Origin: Cyclobacterium xiamenense
GTDB lineage: Bacteria > Bacteroidota > Bacteroidia > Cytophagales > Cyclobacteriaceae
Direction of reading: 5' to 3'
NCBI RefSeq assembly: GCF_009467825.1
Contig: NZ_WIOK01000007.1
Coordinates: 1-64,000 of the forward strand
DNA length: 64,000 bases
The position numbers and the translations under genes are program-made. Below are positions 18,135 through 26,422 of the stretch, piece after piece (the stretch's first letter is position 1; each line of letters opens with the position of its first letter). Under the pieces are notes generated by a model, which ran no database searches, was not told where the DNA came from, and saw only the letters and a list, made by a program, of their open reading frames with translations.

Positions 18135-18326
18135 ATGCCTGTAAACACTCCCAGTGACTATGCCCAAGCGAGTCTACTAAAGTTGAAATTAGGTGATGTT
18201 TGTAATTTAGAACGTATTCTTTATTTAAAACAGCAGTATCCTTGGCTTTTTGAGCTCAATAAAGGTGTACTACAAAAAAATAGCTCCGAAAATATGGAGG
18301 AGCAAATTGATGTCATAAAAAAATAA
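18135..18326 (+). CDS. Short uncharacterised reading frame between pseF and pseH
   Basis: This 63-residue frame contains LKLGDVCNLERILYLKQQYPWLFELNKG, shown here only by its core LERILYLKQQYPWLFELNKG, then a Lys-rich end. The composition looks protein-like and the frame lies in the only gap of the pse run. I recognise no family, and it does not resemble the UDP-sugar hydrolase PseG that is missing from the cluster. It may be a remnant of a displaced gene or a small real protein. The surrounding bases (17997-18134 and 18327-18377) show nothing else. Confidence 0.3.
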   Translation: MPVNTPSDYAQASLLKLKLGDVCNLERILYLKQQYPWLFELNKGVLQKNSSENMEEQIDVIKK

Positions 18327-18377
18327 GCCTGGAAACAGGCTATACCAAAGTTTTTAACCTGCTTGATTCACTATCTT

Positions 18378-18896
18378 ATGGTGCAATCTCACTCGTTTCA
18401 GAACCTGAGTGAGCAAGAGTTAGCCATGGTGCTCGAATGGAGAAACCATCCTTTAATTAGAAAGTGGATGAATACCAGCGAACGAATTTCATGGGACTCC
18501 CATTTCCAATTTGTAGCCTCTTTGAAGCTAGACCAAAAACGGGCTTGTTATTTGGTTAAAGAAGATTCTCGATTTATTGGGGTAATTCAACTTAATAACA
18601 TTGATACTAATACCGTTAATGACTTTGGTATGTACGTGAATCCCGAGTTACTGAAGCGAGGAGCTGGTATGCGATTGGGATTTTACGGTGTTCAATATTC
18701 ATTCTCAAATTTGGGTTACCATAGCCTTTCTTTTATAGCCAAGCGAGAAAACAAGGATGCGCTAAAGTTGTGGCAAGTATTCGGTATTAAACAGGTCGGC
18801 GAATCAAATGGTGATAGTGTCCATGGTCGCTTACTTCGTAAGGATTTTTTGACTCGTCCACAGGAATTTAAAGATTTTAGACGGTTTAATTCATAA
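18378..18896 (+). CDS. pseH: PseH-like UDP-amino-sugar N-acetyltransferase
   Basis: From the ATG at 18378 this GNAT protein is 172 residues; a TTG at 18363 would add five. It matches the PseH pattern: MVLEWRNHPLIRKWM at the start, YLVKEDSRFIGVIQLNNID, FGMYVNPELLKRGAGMRLGF as the acetyl-CoA loop, and FIAKRENKDALKLWQ. PseH acetylates the 4-amino group of the PseC product. A second GNAT follows after six bases. The family match is good; the exact acyl donor is assumed. Confidence 0.85.
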   Translation: MVQSHSFQNLSEQELAMVLEWRNHPLIRKWMNTSERISWDSHFQFVASLKLDQKRACYLVKEDSRFIGVIQLNNIDTNTVNDFGMYVNPELLKRGAGMRLGFYGVQYSFSNLGYHSLSFIAKRENKDALKLWQVFGIKQVGESNGDSVHGRLLRKDFLTRPQEFKDFRRFNS

Positions 18897-18902
18897 GGCT
18901 GT

Positions 18903-19466
18903 ATGACTAGAAGGTATAAACTATTGAATCAACAAGTCTTTGAGTCAGGTAAATACCGACTCGTCCCCATACGTCATGAAGATCGCTATGCCATTATGCA
19001 ATGGCGCAATGAGCAGATTTACCATTTGCGGCAAGCTGAACCGTTGACCAAAGAAAAGCAAAATTGGTATTTTGAGAATGTTGTGGATCAACTGTTCGAC
19101 CAAGAACAACCCGATCAAATGCTGTTTAGTTTTTTAGAAGGAGAGGAGTGTATTGGTTACGGGGGATTGGTGCACATAAATTGGGTCGATCGTAATGCTG
19201 AGGTTTCCTTTATCATGAATACGGACCTAGAGAAAGATGGGTTTAGTTCAAATTGGGGTATTTACTTAGAGCATTTGGAGAAAGTTGCTTTTGAAGCATT
19301 GAAATTCCACAAACTCTATGTTTATGCTTTTGACATTCGGCCTCACTTATATCAAGCACTGGAATCCAACTCCTATTTTTTAGATGCCCGTTTAAAAGAA
19401 CATTGCTACTTTTTAGGGGAATACATCGATGTGGTGATTTACGCTAAATTAAATCCCGCAAGATGA
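18903..19466 (+). CDS. Second GNAT-family acyltransferase of the pseudaminic-acid cluster
   Basis: This 187-residue GNAT-like protein starts with YRLVPIRHEDRYAIMQWRNEQI, a core shared with PseH-type enzymes, and continues with GYGGLVHINWVDRNAEVSFIM and LEKVAFEALKFHKLYVYAFDIRPHLY. The substrate is probably a UDP- or CMP-linked amino sugar of the same pathway, but which amino group it modifies is unknown. It overlaps the formyltransferase by four bases (ATGA). It may compete with or replace PseH at another nitrogen. Confidence 0.75.
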   Translation: MTRRYKLLNQQVFESGKYRLVPIRHEDRYAIMQWRNEQIYHLRQAEPLTKEKQNWYFENVVDQLFDQEQPDQMLFSFLEGEECIGYGGLVHINWVDRNAEVSFIMNTDLEKDGFSSNWGIYLEHLEKVAFEALKFHKLYVYAFDIRPHLYQALESNSYFLDARLKEHCYFLGEYIDVVIYAKLNPAR

Positions 19467-20326
19467 AGATCGCATTATTGATTTCGGGCGGTTTAGGATT
19501 AAAGGTCTTTGATTTTTTAAAAACTAGGGTCACTATTTCTGCCATTCTCACAGACGGTAATTCAGAGGCAATCATATCACAAGCAGGTAAAGAAAACATA
19601 TCCTGTTTTGTAGGAAAACCCAGGAAAGGTAAGGCTCAAAATTTCATTGCAGACAAAGAGATCGATCTATTGCTATCGATTAATTATTTATTCCTCATTG
19701 AAAAAGACCTGATAGCTTGGCCAAAGCGTGCAGCGGTTAATTTTCATGGATCTCTCTTACCTAAGTACAGGGGCAGAACACCGCACATTTGGGCAATCAT
19801 TAACAATGAGGATAAAACTGGAATCACCTGCCACTTTATTTCTGAAGGATGTGATGAAGGGGATATCATTCTGCAAGAAGAGGTAAGCATTGCACCAAAT
19901 GATACCGGTGCGATGCTGCTTGGTAAATTCTATGAACGTTATCCAAGTCTGGTGACAAAGGTGATTGAATTAATCCAAAAAGGTGAGGTTAAAGCTTCAA
20001 AGCAGGATGAAGAGTTGGCTACCTTTTTTGGCAAACGCAAACCGGAAGATGGAGCGATCAACTGGAATTGGCAGAAGGAACGCATACGGAATTGGGTACG
20101 AGCACAAGCCCACCCTTATCCGGGAGCTTTCACGCATATGCTTGGAAAAAAGGTGATTATTGATGAAGTAGCGTTCGATAATTACGGATATCGAGATGAG
20201 TACCCCAATGGTTTGATATTGTCTATAAATCCCGTTAGGGTTAAGACGCCTAATGGTGTTGTTCGCTTAACAACTATTCGAGAAGGCAACGAGCACTTAC
20301 GACTAGAAAGTATTTTGAAATCATGA
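19463..20326 (+). CDS. Formyl-THF-dependent sugar N-formyltransferase
   Basis: This 287-residue protein belongs to the methionyl-tRNA formyltransferase fold. It has the catalytic signature N93-x-H95 followed by SLLPKYRGRTP, then GITCHFISEGCDEGDIIL with the catalytic Asp in DEGD (D131). The C-terminal part (INWNWQKERIRNWVRAQAHPYPG) is the short extension usual in sugar formyltransferases. It lies between the GNATs and pseI with 4-base overlaps on both sides, so it should act on an intermediate of this pathway. N-formylated pseudaminic acids are known in nature. The exact position formylated is inference. Confidence 0.85.
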   Translation: MKIALLISGGLGLKVFDFLKTRVTISAILTDGNSEAIISQAGKENISCFVGKPRKGKAQNFIADKEIDLLLSINYLFLIEKDLIAWPKRAAVNFHGSLLPKYRGRTPHIWAIINNEDKTGITCHFISEGCDEGDIILQEEVSIAPNDTGAMLLGKFYERYPSLVTKVIELIQKGEVKASKQDEELATFFGKRKPEDGAINWNWQKERIRNWVRAQAHPYPGAFTHMLGKKVIIDEVAFDNYGYRDEYPNGLILSINPVRVKTPNGVVRLTTIREGNEHLRLESILKS

Positions 20327-21360
20327 AGATAGGACATAAAAACGTGGAAGATGATGGTGTTTTCATCATCGCAGAATTATCAGCCAATCACAACGGTAGC
20401 CTAGAAACGGCATTGGAAACCATTCGGGCTGCGAAGCGCAGCGGTGCAGATGCTATAAAACTGCAAACCTATACTGCAGATACATTAACGATAGAATGTG
20501 ATAAGGACGATTTTATCATTAAGGCGGGTAGTATATGGGATGGTAAAACATTTCACGAATTATATCGAAGCGCTTTCACCCCTTGGGAATGGCATCAAGC
20601 ACTATTCGATTGCGCTAAGGAAGAAGGATTGACTTGCTTTTCATCTCCTTTTGATAAAACAGCAGTGGATTTTCTGGAAGGCTTAAACGCACCGGCGTAT
20701 AAGATTGCTTCTTTTGAAATTACCGACATTCCTTTAATCGAATATGTGGCATCCAAAGGCAAACCCATCATTTTGTCCACCGGTATAGCAGGTTTAGAGG
20801 ATATTGAATTGGCCTTGGATTCATGTCGCAGAATGGGTAATGACCAAATTGGATTATTGAAATGCACCTCCAGCTATCCTGCTCCCATAGAAGAAGCCAA
20901 TATGGCCATGATTCCTGAGTTTAAGGAGCGTTTCGGGGTGGTCCCTGGTTTATCCGATCATACCCTTGGCAACACGGTTCCGATAGTAGCCACGACCTTA
21001 GGTGCCAAGATCATTGAAAAGCATTTTATACTAGATCGCTCTATTGGCGGACCCGACGCTTCTTTTTCCATGAATGAGGAGGAATTCACCGCCATGGTCA
21101 AAGCAGTGCGGGAAGCGGAACAAGCAGTTGGCAAAGTATCTTATGAACTCACCGAAAAACAAAAGAAAGGCAAAGATTTTTCGCGTTCATTGTATGTGGT
21201 AAAAGATATTAAAAAAGGGGAGTTAATTACGGAAGAGAATGTGCGGAGTATTCGTCCGGGATTTGGAATGCATCCGAAGGAGCTAAAAACAGTTATAGGC
21301 AAGAGATTTCTAATTGACGTAGAAAAAGGATCAAGGTTAGAATTATCTGTGATTGTTTAG
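20323..21360 (+). CDS. pseI: Pseudaminic acid synthase (PseI)
   Basis: This 345-residue NeuB-family enzyme has the N-terminal TIM-barrel marks FIIAELSANHNGSLETA, ADAIKLQTYTADT, KIASFEITDIPLIEYVASKG and GLSDHTLGNTVPIVATTLGA, and a C-terminal SAF/antifreeze-like domain (SLYVVKDIKKGE, RSIRPGFGMHP). It condenses the six-carbon amino sugar with phosphoenolpyruvate to form the nine-carbon acid. The FEITDIPL stretch favours PseI over NeuB. A decayed copy of its 3' half lies 4.4 kb downstream. Confidence 0.94.
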   Translation: MKIGHKNVEDDGVFIIAELSANHNGSLETALETIRAAKRSGADAIKLQTYTADTLTIECDKDDFIIKAGSIWDGKTFHELYRSAFTPWEWHQALFDCAKEEGLTCFSSPFDKTAVDFLEGLNAPAYKIASFEITDIPLIEYVASKGKPIILSTGIAGLEDIELALDSCRRMGNDQIGLLKCTSSYPAPIEEANMAMIPEFKERFGVVPGLSDHTLGNTVPIVATTLGAKIIEKHFILDRSIGGPDASFSMNEEEFTAMVKAVREAEQAVGKVSYELTEKQKKGKDFSRSLYVVKDIKKGELITEENVRSIRPGFGMHPKELKTVIGKRFLIDVEKGSRLELSVIV

Positions 21361-21409
21361 ATTCTGTCGATTTAATAAATTAAAAATAGCGTAAAGAGCA
21401 ACCATCATT

Positions 21410-21637
21410 ATGAAGGCAACCATTCTAGAAGTGTTTAACACAATTATTGAAAATAGGGGTAATAAAAAGCTAGAATCAATATCACCTGAAATGCATCTAA
21501 AATATGACATAGGATTTGACTCTCTTGATTTGGCTGAACTAACAGTGAGGATTGAAGCAGACTATGACATTGACATTTTCGAAGATGGTATCGTAAACAC
21601 AGTAGGAGAAATTCTTAAAAAATTAGAAAAGAAGTAA
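21410..21637 (+). CDS. Acyl carrier protein (module 1)
   Basis: This 75-residue ACP carries the phosphopantetheine site GFDSLDLAELTVRIE with Ser38. The helix pattern and acidic character are typical. It begins an AT-rich run and its TAA shares one base with the ATG of the ligase gene (TAATG), so the two are translationally coupled. A pathway-specific carrier for a group activated by the ligase is the most likely role. The AcpS-like gene at 58745 could load its cofactor. Confidence 0.9.
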   Translation: MKATILEVFNTIIENRGNKKLESISPEMHLKYDIGFDSLDLAELTVRIEADYDIDIFEDGIVNTVGEILKKLEKK

Positions 21638-22869
21638 TGAATATCTTTCTTAAAGATATTGGTAACGATAGACTTGTTACGTGGGACTATCTCATTGATG
21701 ATATCAATAATTCATCAATTTACAATTCATATTGTAAGTCTCCTGATTATTATACCGTATTTAAGCAAATAATTTTAACCTTGCTAATAGACGAAGAAAT
21801 AATTCTACTTGATTCAGACTTTACTGAATCTGAATTGATAAATCTTACTGGCTATTCCGATTTTGAAGAATTTATTAAGCCTGTTGACAAAAGCAAAATT
21901 CCAATTTTGAATAATCAAAAGGAACTACTTAAAAAGTTGAATAATTCTCCTAGAAATTGGAAAATAACATTGTTTACATCAGGCACAACTGGTACTCCCA
22001 AAAAAGTTTGTCATGATTTTAAATCAATTACAAGATTCGTAAAAGCTACAGAGCGCAATAAAAAGAGTGTTTGGGGTTTTGCTTATAATCCCACTCATAT
22101 GGCCGGTATTCAGGTTTTCTTTCAGGCATTGCTTAATGGTAATACTATTATTCGGCTTTTTGGTCTGAATACTAAAGACATCTATACCGAGATTACCAAT
22201 AATGCAATAACGCATATTTCAGCCACTCCAACATTTTACAGACTTTTATTACCATATAATGGAACGGTTCCATCTGTGGAAAGAATAACATCTGGTGGTG
22301 AGAAATTTAATGAAAAAACTTTTAAACAACTGAATCAAGTTTTTCCTAATGCCAAAATAACTAATGTGTATGCATCAACAGAAGCAGGATCATTGTTTGC
22401 TTCAAAAAATGATATTTTTAGTCTACGACCTGAATACGAGAGTTTAGTTCATTTTGAGAATAATGAACTCTTAATTCACAAAAGTTTAATGGGTAGAACA
22501 GAAACTAGCATTGGTGAGTGGTACAAAACAGGTGATGTAATTGAGATAGTTTCACATAAGCCATTGAAGTTTCGTTTTGTAAATCGCAAAAGTGAGATGA
22601 TAAATATTGGTGGCTATAAGGTAAATCCGCTTGAAGTTGAAGAAGCAATATCAACTTTAAAAGGCATTAATAATGTTCGTGTTTATTCAAAACCAAACTC
22701 CGTTCTTGGAAATATTGTTTGCTGTGAAGTTGTTGCAAATAGAGACCAAGTAACTGAAATCTCTATCCGAAAATTTCTACAATCCAAAATTCAGGAATTC
22801 AAAATTCCAAGATTAATTCAGTTTGTAGATTCACTTTCTACAACAAGGACAGGGAAACTAAAGAGATGA
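21637..22869 (+). CDS. AMP-forming acyl ligase (acyl-ACP/CoA synthetase family)
   Basis: This 410-residue adenylate-forming enzyme has the P-loop FTSGTTGTPKKVCHDF (near 113), NVYASTEAG, YKTGDVIEIV, FRFVNRKSEMINIGGYKV and the C-terminal catalytic lysine in TRTGKLKR at the very end. It is shorter than most family members, mainly in the N-terminal region, but all core motifs are present. It should activate a carboxylic acid with ATP and pass it to the ACP encoded just upstream. The acid is unknown. The gene is clearly AT-rich compared with the pse genes. Confidence 0.88.
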   Translation: MNIFLKDIGNDRLVTWDYLIDDINNSSIYNSYCKSPDYYTVFKQIILTLLIDEEIILLDSDFTESELINLTGYSDFEEFIKPVDKSKIPILNNQKELLKKLNNSPRNWKITLFTSGTTGTPKKVCHDFKSITRFVKATERNKKSVWGFAYNPTHMAGIQVFFQALLNGNTIIRLFGLNTKDIYTEITNNAITHISATPTFYRLLLPYNGTVPSVERITSGGEKFNEKTFKQLNQVFPNAKITNVYASTEAGSLFASKNDIFSLRPEYESLVHFENNELLIHKSLMGRTETSIGEWYKTGDVIEIVSHKPLKFRFVNRKSEMINIGGYKVNPLEVEEAISTLKGINNVRVYSKPNSVLGNIVCCEVVANRDQVTEISIRKFLQSKIQEFKIPRLIQFVDSLSTTRTGKLKR

Positions 22870-22873
22870 TGAC

Positions 22874-23596
22874 ATGAATATATTATTAACAGGTGCTTCA
22901 AAAGGCTTAGGTTTAAAAACAACTCAATTCTTATTAAAAAAAGGTTTGACAATCTATGCTATAAGCCGAAGTAAAACAGAAAATTTAAATGAACTATTGC
23001 TCCAATATCCTGACAATCTAAAATGGTTGCACTATGATTTAGCTGATGGTGTAAATGTAAGGCAGTCTATATTCAAAGATTGGATTGGTTTTGACACACC
23101 TATTCATGGTTTCGTCAACAATGCTGCACTGGCCTACGATGATTTAATTACCAATTTGAATCTGGTTTCACTCGAAAAAATGTATCATGTGAATGTATTT
23201 ACACCCTTGACGTTAACAAAATTTGTGTTGAGACAAATGCTATTGCATAATATCAAGGGCAGTATCATTCACATTTCTTCGATAAGCGTTCATACTGGTT
23301 ATAAAGGTTTATCAATGTATGCTTCTACAAAAGGAGCGTTAGAAGCATTTTCAAAAAACACGGCCCGTGAATGGGGAGAAAAAGGTATTCGATCTAATTG
23401 TTTAGTAGCAGGTTTTATGGAAACTGAAATGAGTTCAACACTTTCTGACAATCAGAAGAACCGTATTTATCAAAGAACTTCAATGAAACAACCAGTTGAT
23501 GTTGATTCTGTTGCTGAAACCATTGGATTTTTACTGTCTGATGAAGCGAAATCAATCACAGGGCAGAATATTCATGTTGATAATGGGACGATTTAA
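22874..23596 (+). CDS. SDR, FabG-like ketoreductase (module 1)
   Basis: This 240-residue short-chain dehydrogenase has the NAD(P) motif LTGASKGLGLKTTQF, NNAALAYDDL, ISSISVHTGYKG, the YASTK active site and a C-terminal GQNIHVDNG typical of the FabG branch. Its position after an ACP and an acyl ligase suggests reduction of a beta-keto group on the ACP-bound acyl chain. Conversely, it may oxidise or reduce a sugar intermediate. AT-rich like its neighbours. Confidence 0.86.
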   Translation: MNILLTGASKGLGLKTTQFLLKKGLTIYAISRSKTENLNELLLQYPDNLKWLHYDLADGVNVRQSIFKDWIGFDTPIHGFVNNAALAYDDLITNLNLVSLEKMYHVNVFTPLTLTKFVLRQMLLHNIKGSIIHISSISVHTGYKGLSMYASTKGALEAFSKNTAREWGEKGIRSNCLVAGFMETEMSSTLSDNQKNRIYQRTSMKQPVDVDSVAETIGFLLSDEAKSITGQNIHVDNGTI

Positions 23597-23600
23597 CAAA

Positions 23601-24413
23601 ATGTTAAAAGCAAATTTAAAAAGATACATTTCCGAGAATGGAAACGGTCACATATTAATCCATTCAGATATTCTATTTGGGTTTGAAATTAAGTTTCGAA
23701 ATCGCGAGATCTTTTTGGAAGAACACTATAAAGAGTTGGAAGCTGTCTGCCAACCACTAAAAATTATTATGCCGTCGTTTAATTATAATTTTTGTAGAGG
23801 AATCCCATATAATTTGAAAGATTCGGAGAGTCAAGTAGGTGTACTTTCTGAATATTTTAGACAAAATAAAGCAGATTGGCGTACATCCATACCTGTTTTT
23901 AATTTTTCAGGGATTGGAGAAAACCCACTCACAATTAAATATGGGAAAATTGACCCATTTGGTGAGGATTCCTTGTTCGGCTTTTTGCATCAAAATAATG
24001 GGTTATTATTGCACTATGGTTCCGGTTTACAAACATCAACTTTAATCCATTATGTCGAGAGAATTTCCAATAGGCTAGTTTACAGATATGATAAAATTTT
24101 TAAAAGTCAGGTAACAGATATTATTAATGGCACCCATGAATGTGAGTTAATATATCATGTCAGACCTATGGGATATGATTTAAATTACGACTGGAATAGG
24201 CTTGAAGAGGATTTATTGGAAAATGGTGTTATTGAAAGGTATAAAGAACATCGAACAAGAATTTTGATTGGAAGAATTGATAAAATTGTCGCCTTCTGGC
24301 TTAAATGTCTTAATAATGATCCACTTTACTTTCTCGATAAAAATACTCGAAATTGGGTGGAAGCAAAATTTAATGAATTGAGCAGGCCTTTTAAATTATC
24401 TGATTTTGAGTAG
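23601..24413 (+). CDS. AAC(3)-fold N-acyltransferase (Antibiotic_NAT family)
   Basis: From the ATG at 23601 the protein is 270 residues, full length for the aminoglycoside 3-N-acetyltransferase fold. Family landmarks are ILIHSDILFGF, IMPSFNYNF, WRTSIPVFNFSGIGEN, FGEDSLFGFL and LLHYGSGLQTSTLIHYVE, the last matching the conserved T-x-x-H-x-x-E segment. An earlier in-frame ATG at 23583 overlaps the SDR and is less likely. In a glycan locus beside an ACP and ligase, its substrate is more plausibly an amino sugar than a drug. I do not call resistance. Confidence 0.83.
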   Translation: MLKANLKRYISENGNGHILIHSDILFGFEIKFRNREIFLEEHYKELEAVCQPLKIIMPSFNYNFCRGIPYNLKDSESQVGVLSEYFRQNKADWRTSIPVFNFSGIGENPLTIKYGKIDPFGEDSLFGFLHQNNGLLLHYGSGLQTSTLIHYVERISNRLVYRYDKIFKSQVTDIINGTHECELIYHVRPMGYDLNYDWNRLEEDLLENGVIERYKEHRTRILIGRIDKIVAFWLKCLNNDPLYFLDKNTRNWVEAKFNELSRPFKLSDFE

Positions 24414-24414
24414 T

Positions 24415-25698
24415 ATGAAAGCTAAAATTGAAGAATACTTCGATAGGCTTTGGCCAATAACTAGAAGCCTTACAGGTGATGGCAATAGAGAATCTCTTAA
24501 AATTCTATCCGAACTTATTGATTTAGAAATAACTGAAGTCCCTTCTGGAACACAATGCTTTGATTGGAATGTTCCACCAGAATGGAATATTAGAGAAGCA
24601 TGGATTAAGGATAGCAAAGGTAATAAGATTGTAGATTTCTCAGAAAATAATTTGCATATACTTGGTTATTCGGAGCCTTTTCTAGGGAAACTTTCATTTG
24701 ATGAATTGAAATCCCATTTATATACCTTACCTGACCAGCCGGACTTGATTCCATACCTTACATCGTATTACAAAAGAAGATGGGGATTTTGCTTAACACA
24801 GAATCAGTTCGAGAAACTTGATCCAAATGAAATTTATGAAGTTTTTATTGATTCCTCGTTGGATGAAAATGGTTCGATGACAATTGGTGAAGCAATCATA
24901 AAGGGTAGTTCAGACGAAGAGATTTTATTTTCAACTTATATATGTCACCCATCGTTAGCAAGCAATGAGTTGTCTGGGCCATTAGTTTCGGCTTTTATTT
25001 ACAACAAACTAAAAGAGCAAAAAGGCCTTAAATATACCTACAGATTTATATTCGTTCCTGAAACAATTGGTTGTATTTACAGCCTTTTGGTAAAAGGAGA
25101 ATATTGGAAAAAACATTTGAAAGCAGGTTTTGTAATAACCTGTATTGGCGATGCAGGAAAGTTTACTTATAAACGAAGTAGAATAGGCAATAGCTTACCT
25201 GACAGGGCTGTTGAATCGATTTTGAAACAAACAAAAACCGACTTTAACATCGTAGATTTTTTTCCAAGTGGTAGTGATGAACGGCAGTACTGTTCGCCTG
25301 GCTTTAACTTACCCGTAGGTTCTTTAATGAGAACTATGTATGGTACCTATCCTGAATACCATACTTCAGCGGACAATAAAGATTATGTTTCATTTGAAGC
25401 AATGGAACAATCCGTACAAAAATATCTTGATGTAATAGAACTTATAGAAAGGAATGAAAAATTCATCAATAAGATGCCATACTGTGAGCCACAGTTAGGA
25501 AAAAGGGGATTATATCCTACGCTAGGTTCACAAAAAGGTACAGAAGACTCTATTAGAGCAATGATGTGGATATTAAACCTGTCTGACGGTACAAATGATT
25601 TAATTACAATTTCTGAAAAAAGTAAAATCGCAGTGAAAGATTTGTATGCTGTTGTTGATAGACTAATTGAAAATGGTATCTTAGATAAGGAATTATAG
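24415..25698 (+). CDS. DUF4910/DUF2172 aminopeptidase-like metalloprotein
   Basis: From the ATG at 24415 the protein is 427 residues (a TTG at 24406 would add three). It matches aminopeptidase-like DUF4910 proteins with an inserted DUF2172: EEYFDRLWPITRSLTGDGNR at the start, YICHPSLASNELSGP, FVPETIGCIYSL and YHTSADN supply the His/Asn/Glu/His zinc-type ligands, and a winged-helix-like domain closes the C-terminus (ISEKSKIAVKDLYAVVDRLI). Such proteins recur in polysaccharide loci with unproven function. Cleavage of an amide on a sugar is one possibility. It is the last gene of the AT-rich cassette. Confidence 0.8.
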   Translation: MKAKIEEYFDRLWPITRSLTGDGNRESLKILSELIDLEITEVPSGTQCFDWNVPPEWNIREAWIKDSKGNKIVDFSENNLHILGYSEPFLGKLSFDELKSHLYTLPDQPDLIPYLTSYYKRRWGFCLTQNQFEKLDPNEIYEVFIDSSLDENGSMTIGEAIIKGSSDEEILFSTYICHPSLASNELSGPLVSAFIYNKLKEQKGLKYTYRFIFVPETIGCIYSLLVKGEYWKKHLKAGFVITCIGDAGKFTYKRSRIGNSLPDRAVESILKQTKTDFNIVDFFPSGSDERQYCSPGFNLPVGSLMRTMYGTYPEYHTSADNKDYVSFEAMEQSVQKYLDVIELIERNEKFINKMPYCEPQLGKRGLYPTLGSQKGTEDSIRAMMWILNLSDGTNDLITISEKSKIAVKDLYAVVDRLIENGILDKEL

Positions 25699-25741
25699 CT
25701 GTATTTTATTGAATAGTTGGTCGTTAAAGTACTTATTTTTT

Positions 25742-26215
25742 TGTATAGCATCTTTGGAAGATATTCATTTGGTTTTAGATGCGTGTTGTAAATCAGGCTA
25801 TGACCAATATCCCTATTTTATACGCTTCCATGTTTCCTGAGGCATTGAAGAAGCCAATATGGCAATAATTTCTGGGTTTAATGATCGTTTTGGATTAGTC
25901 CCTGGTTTTTCCGGTGATACTCTGGGCAATACGGCGTATATAGTAGCCACCACCGTAAGTGCTAAGATCATTGAAGAGCATGTTCTGTTGGATTGTTCTA
26001 TTGGCTGTCCGGATGCCTTCGTTTCCATGAACAAAGAAGTGTTCTCCACCATGTTCAAAGCCGTAAGCGAAACGCAACGAGGGGTTGGCAGAAATTCCTC
26101 TGAAGTAACGGAAAAAAAAAGGGACGGTATAAATAGTAAAGTACAAAATTGCGAAAGTGGTTTAGATATTAAAAAAACACTAGGTGTCACTTCGGTATAT
26201 TGCGAGGATCGTTAG
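25742..26215 (+). pseudogene. Decayed 3' half of a pseI-like gene
   Basis: Translation in one frame reads IASLEDIHLVLDACCKSGYDQ, a stop near 25837, then EEANMAIISGFNDRFGLVPGF and on to a stop at 26215. The stretch from MAIIS aligns without gaps to the intact PseI (MAMIPEFKERFG onward): by hand I count about 52 identities in 86 positions. The N-terminal half is absent, one in-frame stop is present and the C-terminal SAF domain is degenerate. The copies are too diverged for a recent tandem duplication. Bases 25699-25741 and 26216-26422 hold no other feature I can support. Confidence 0.9.
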
Positions 26216-26422
26216 GATCAATATAGGTGTAGCTTTGGTGCTGCTACAGCTTAGTTTGTAGCGAAGGAAGATAGTGGTTTTTTGAATAGATTGTTTCCGT
26301 ATGTATTTATTTTTATTAGTTGGTTGAGATTCAATTAAGAACGAACAACTCCTTCTCTGTTCACATGAGCTGTAGGTGGGTATTACTTGGTTTTAATAAA
26401 TATGGGTCTGCGTTAGAGTTCT

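Noticed and set aside
18135-18326. pseG remnant
   Set aside because: The position fits, but the residues do not match the N-terminal or core motifs of PseG that I know.
23601-24413. Aminoglycoside resistance gene
   Set aside because: The fold is AAC(3)-like, but the context (ACP, ligase, SDR, pse genes) points to a sugar substrate; resistance cannot be claimed from the fold.
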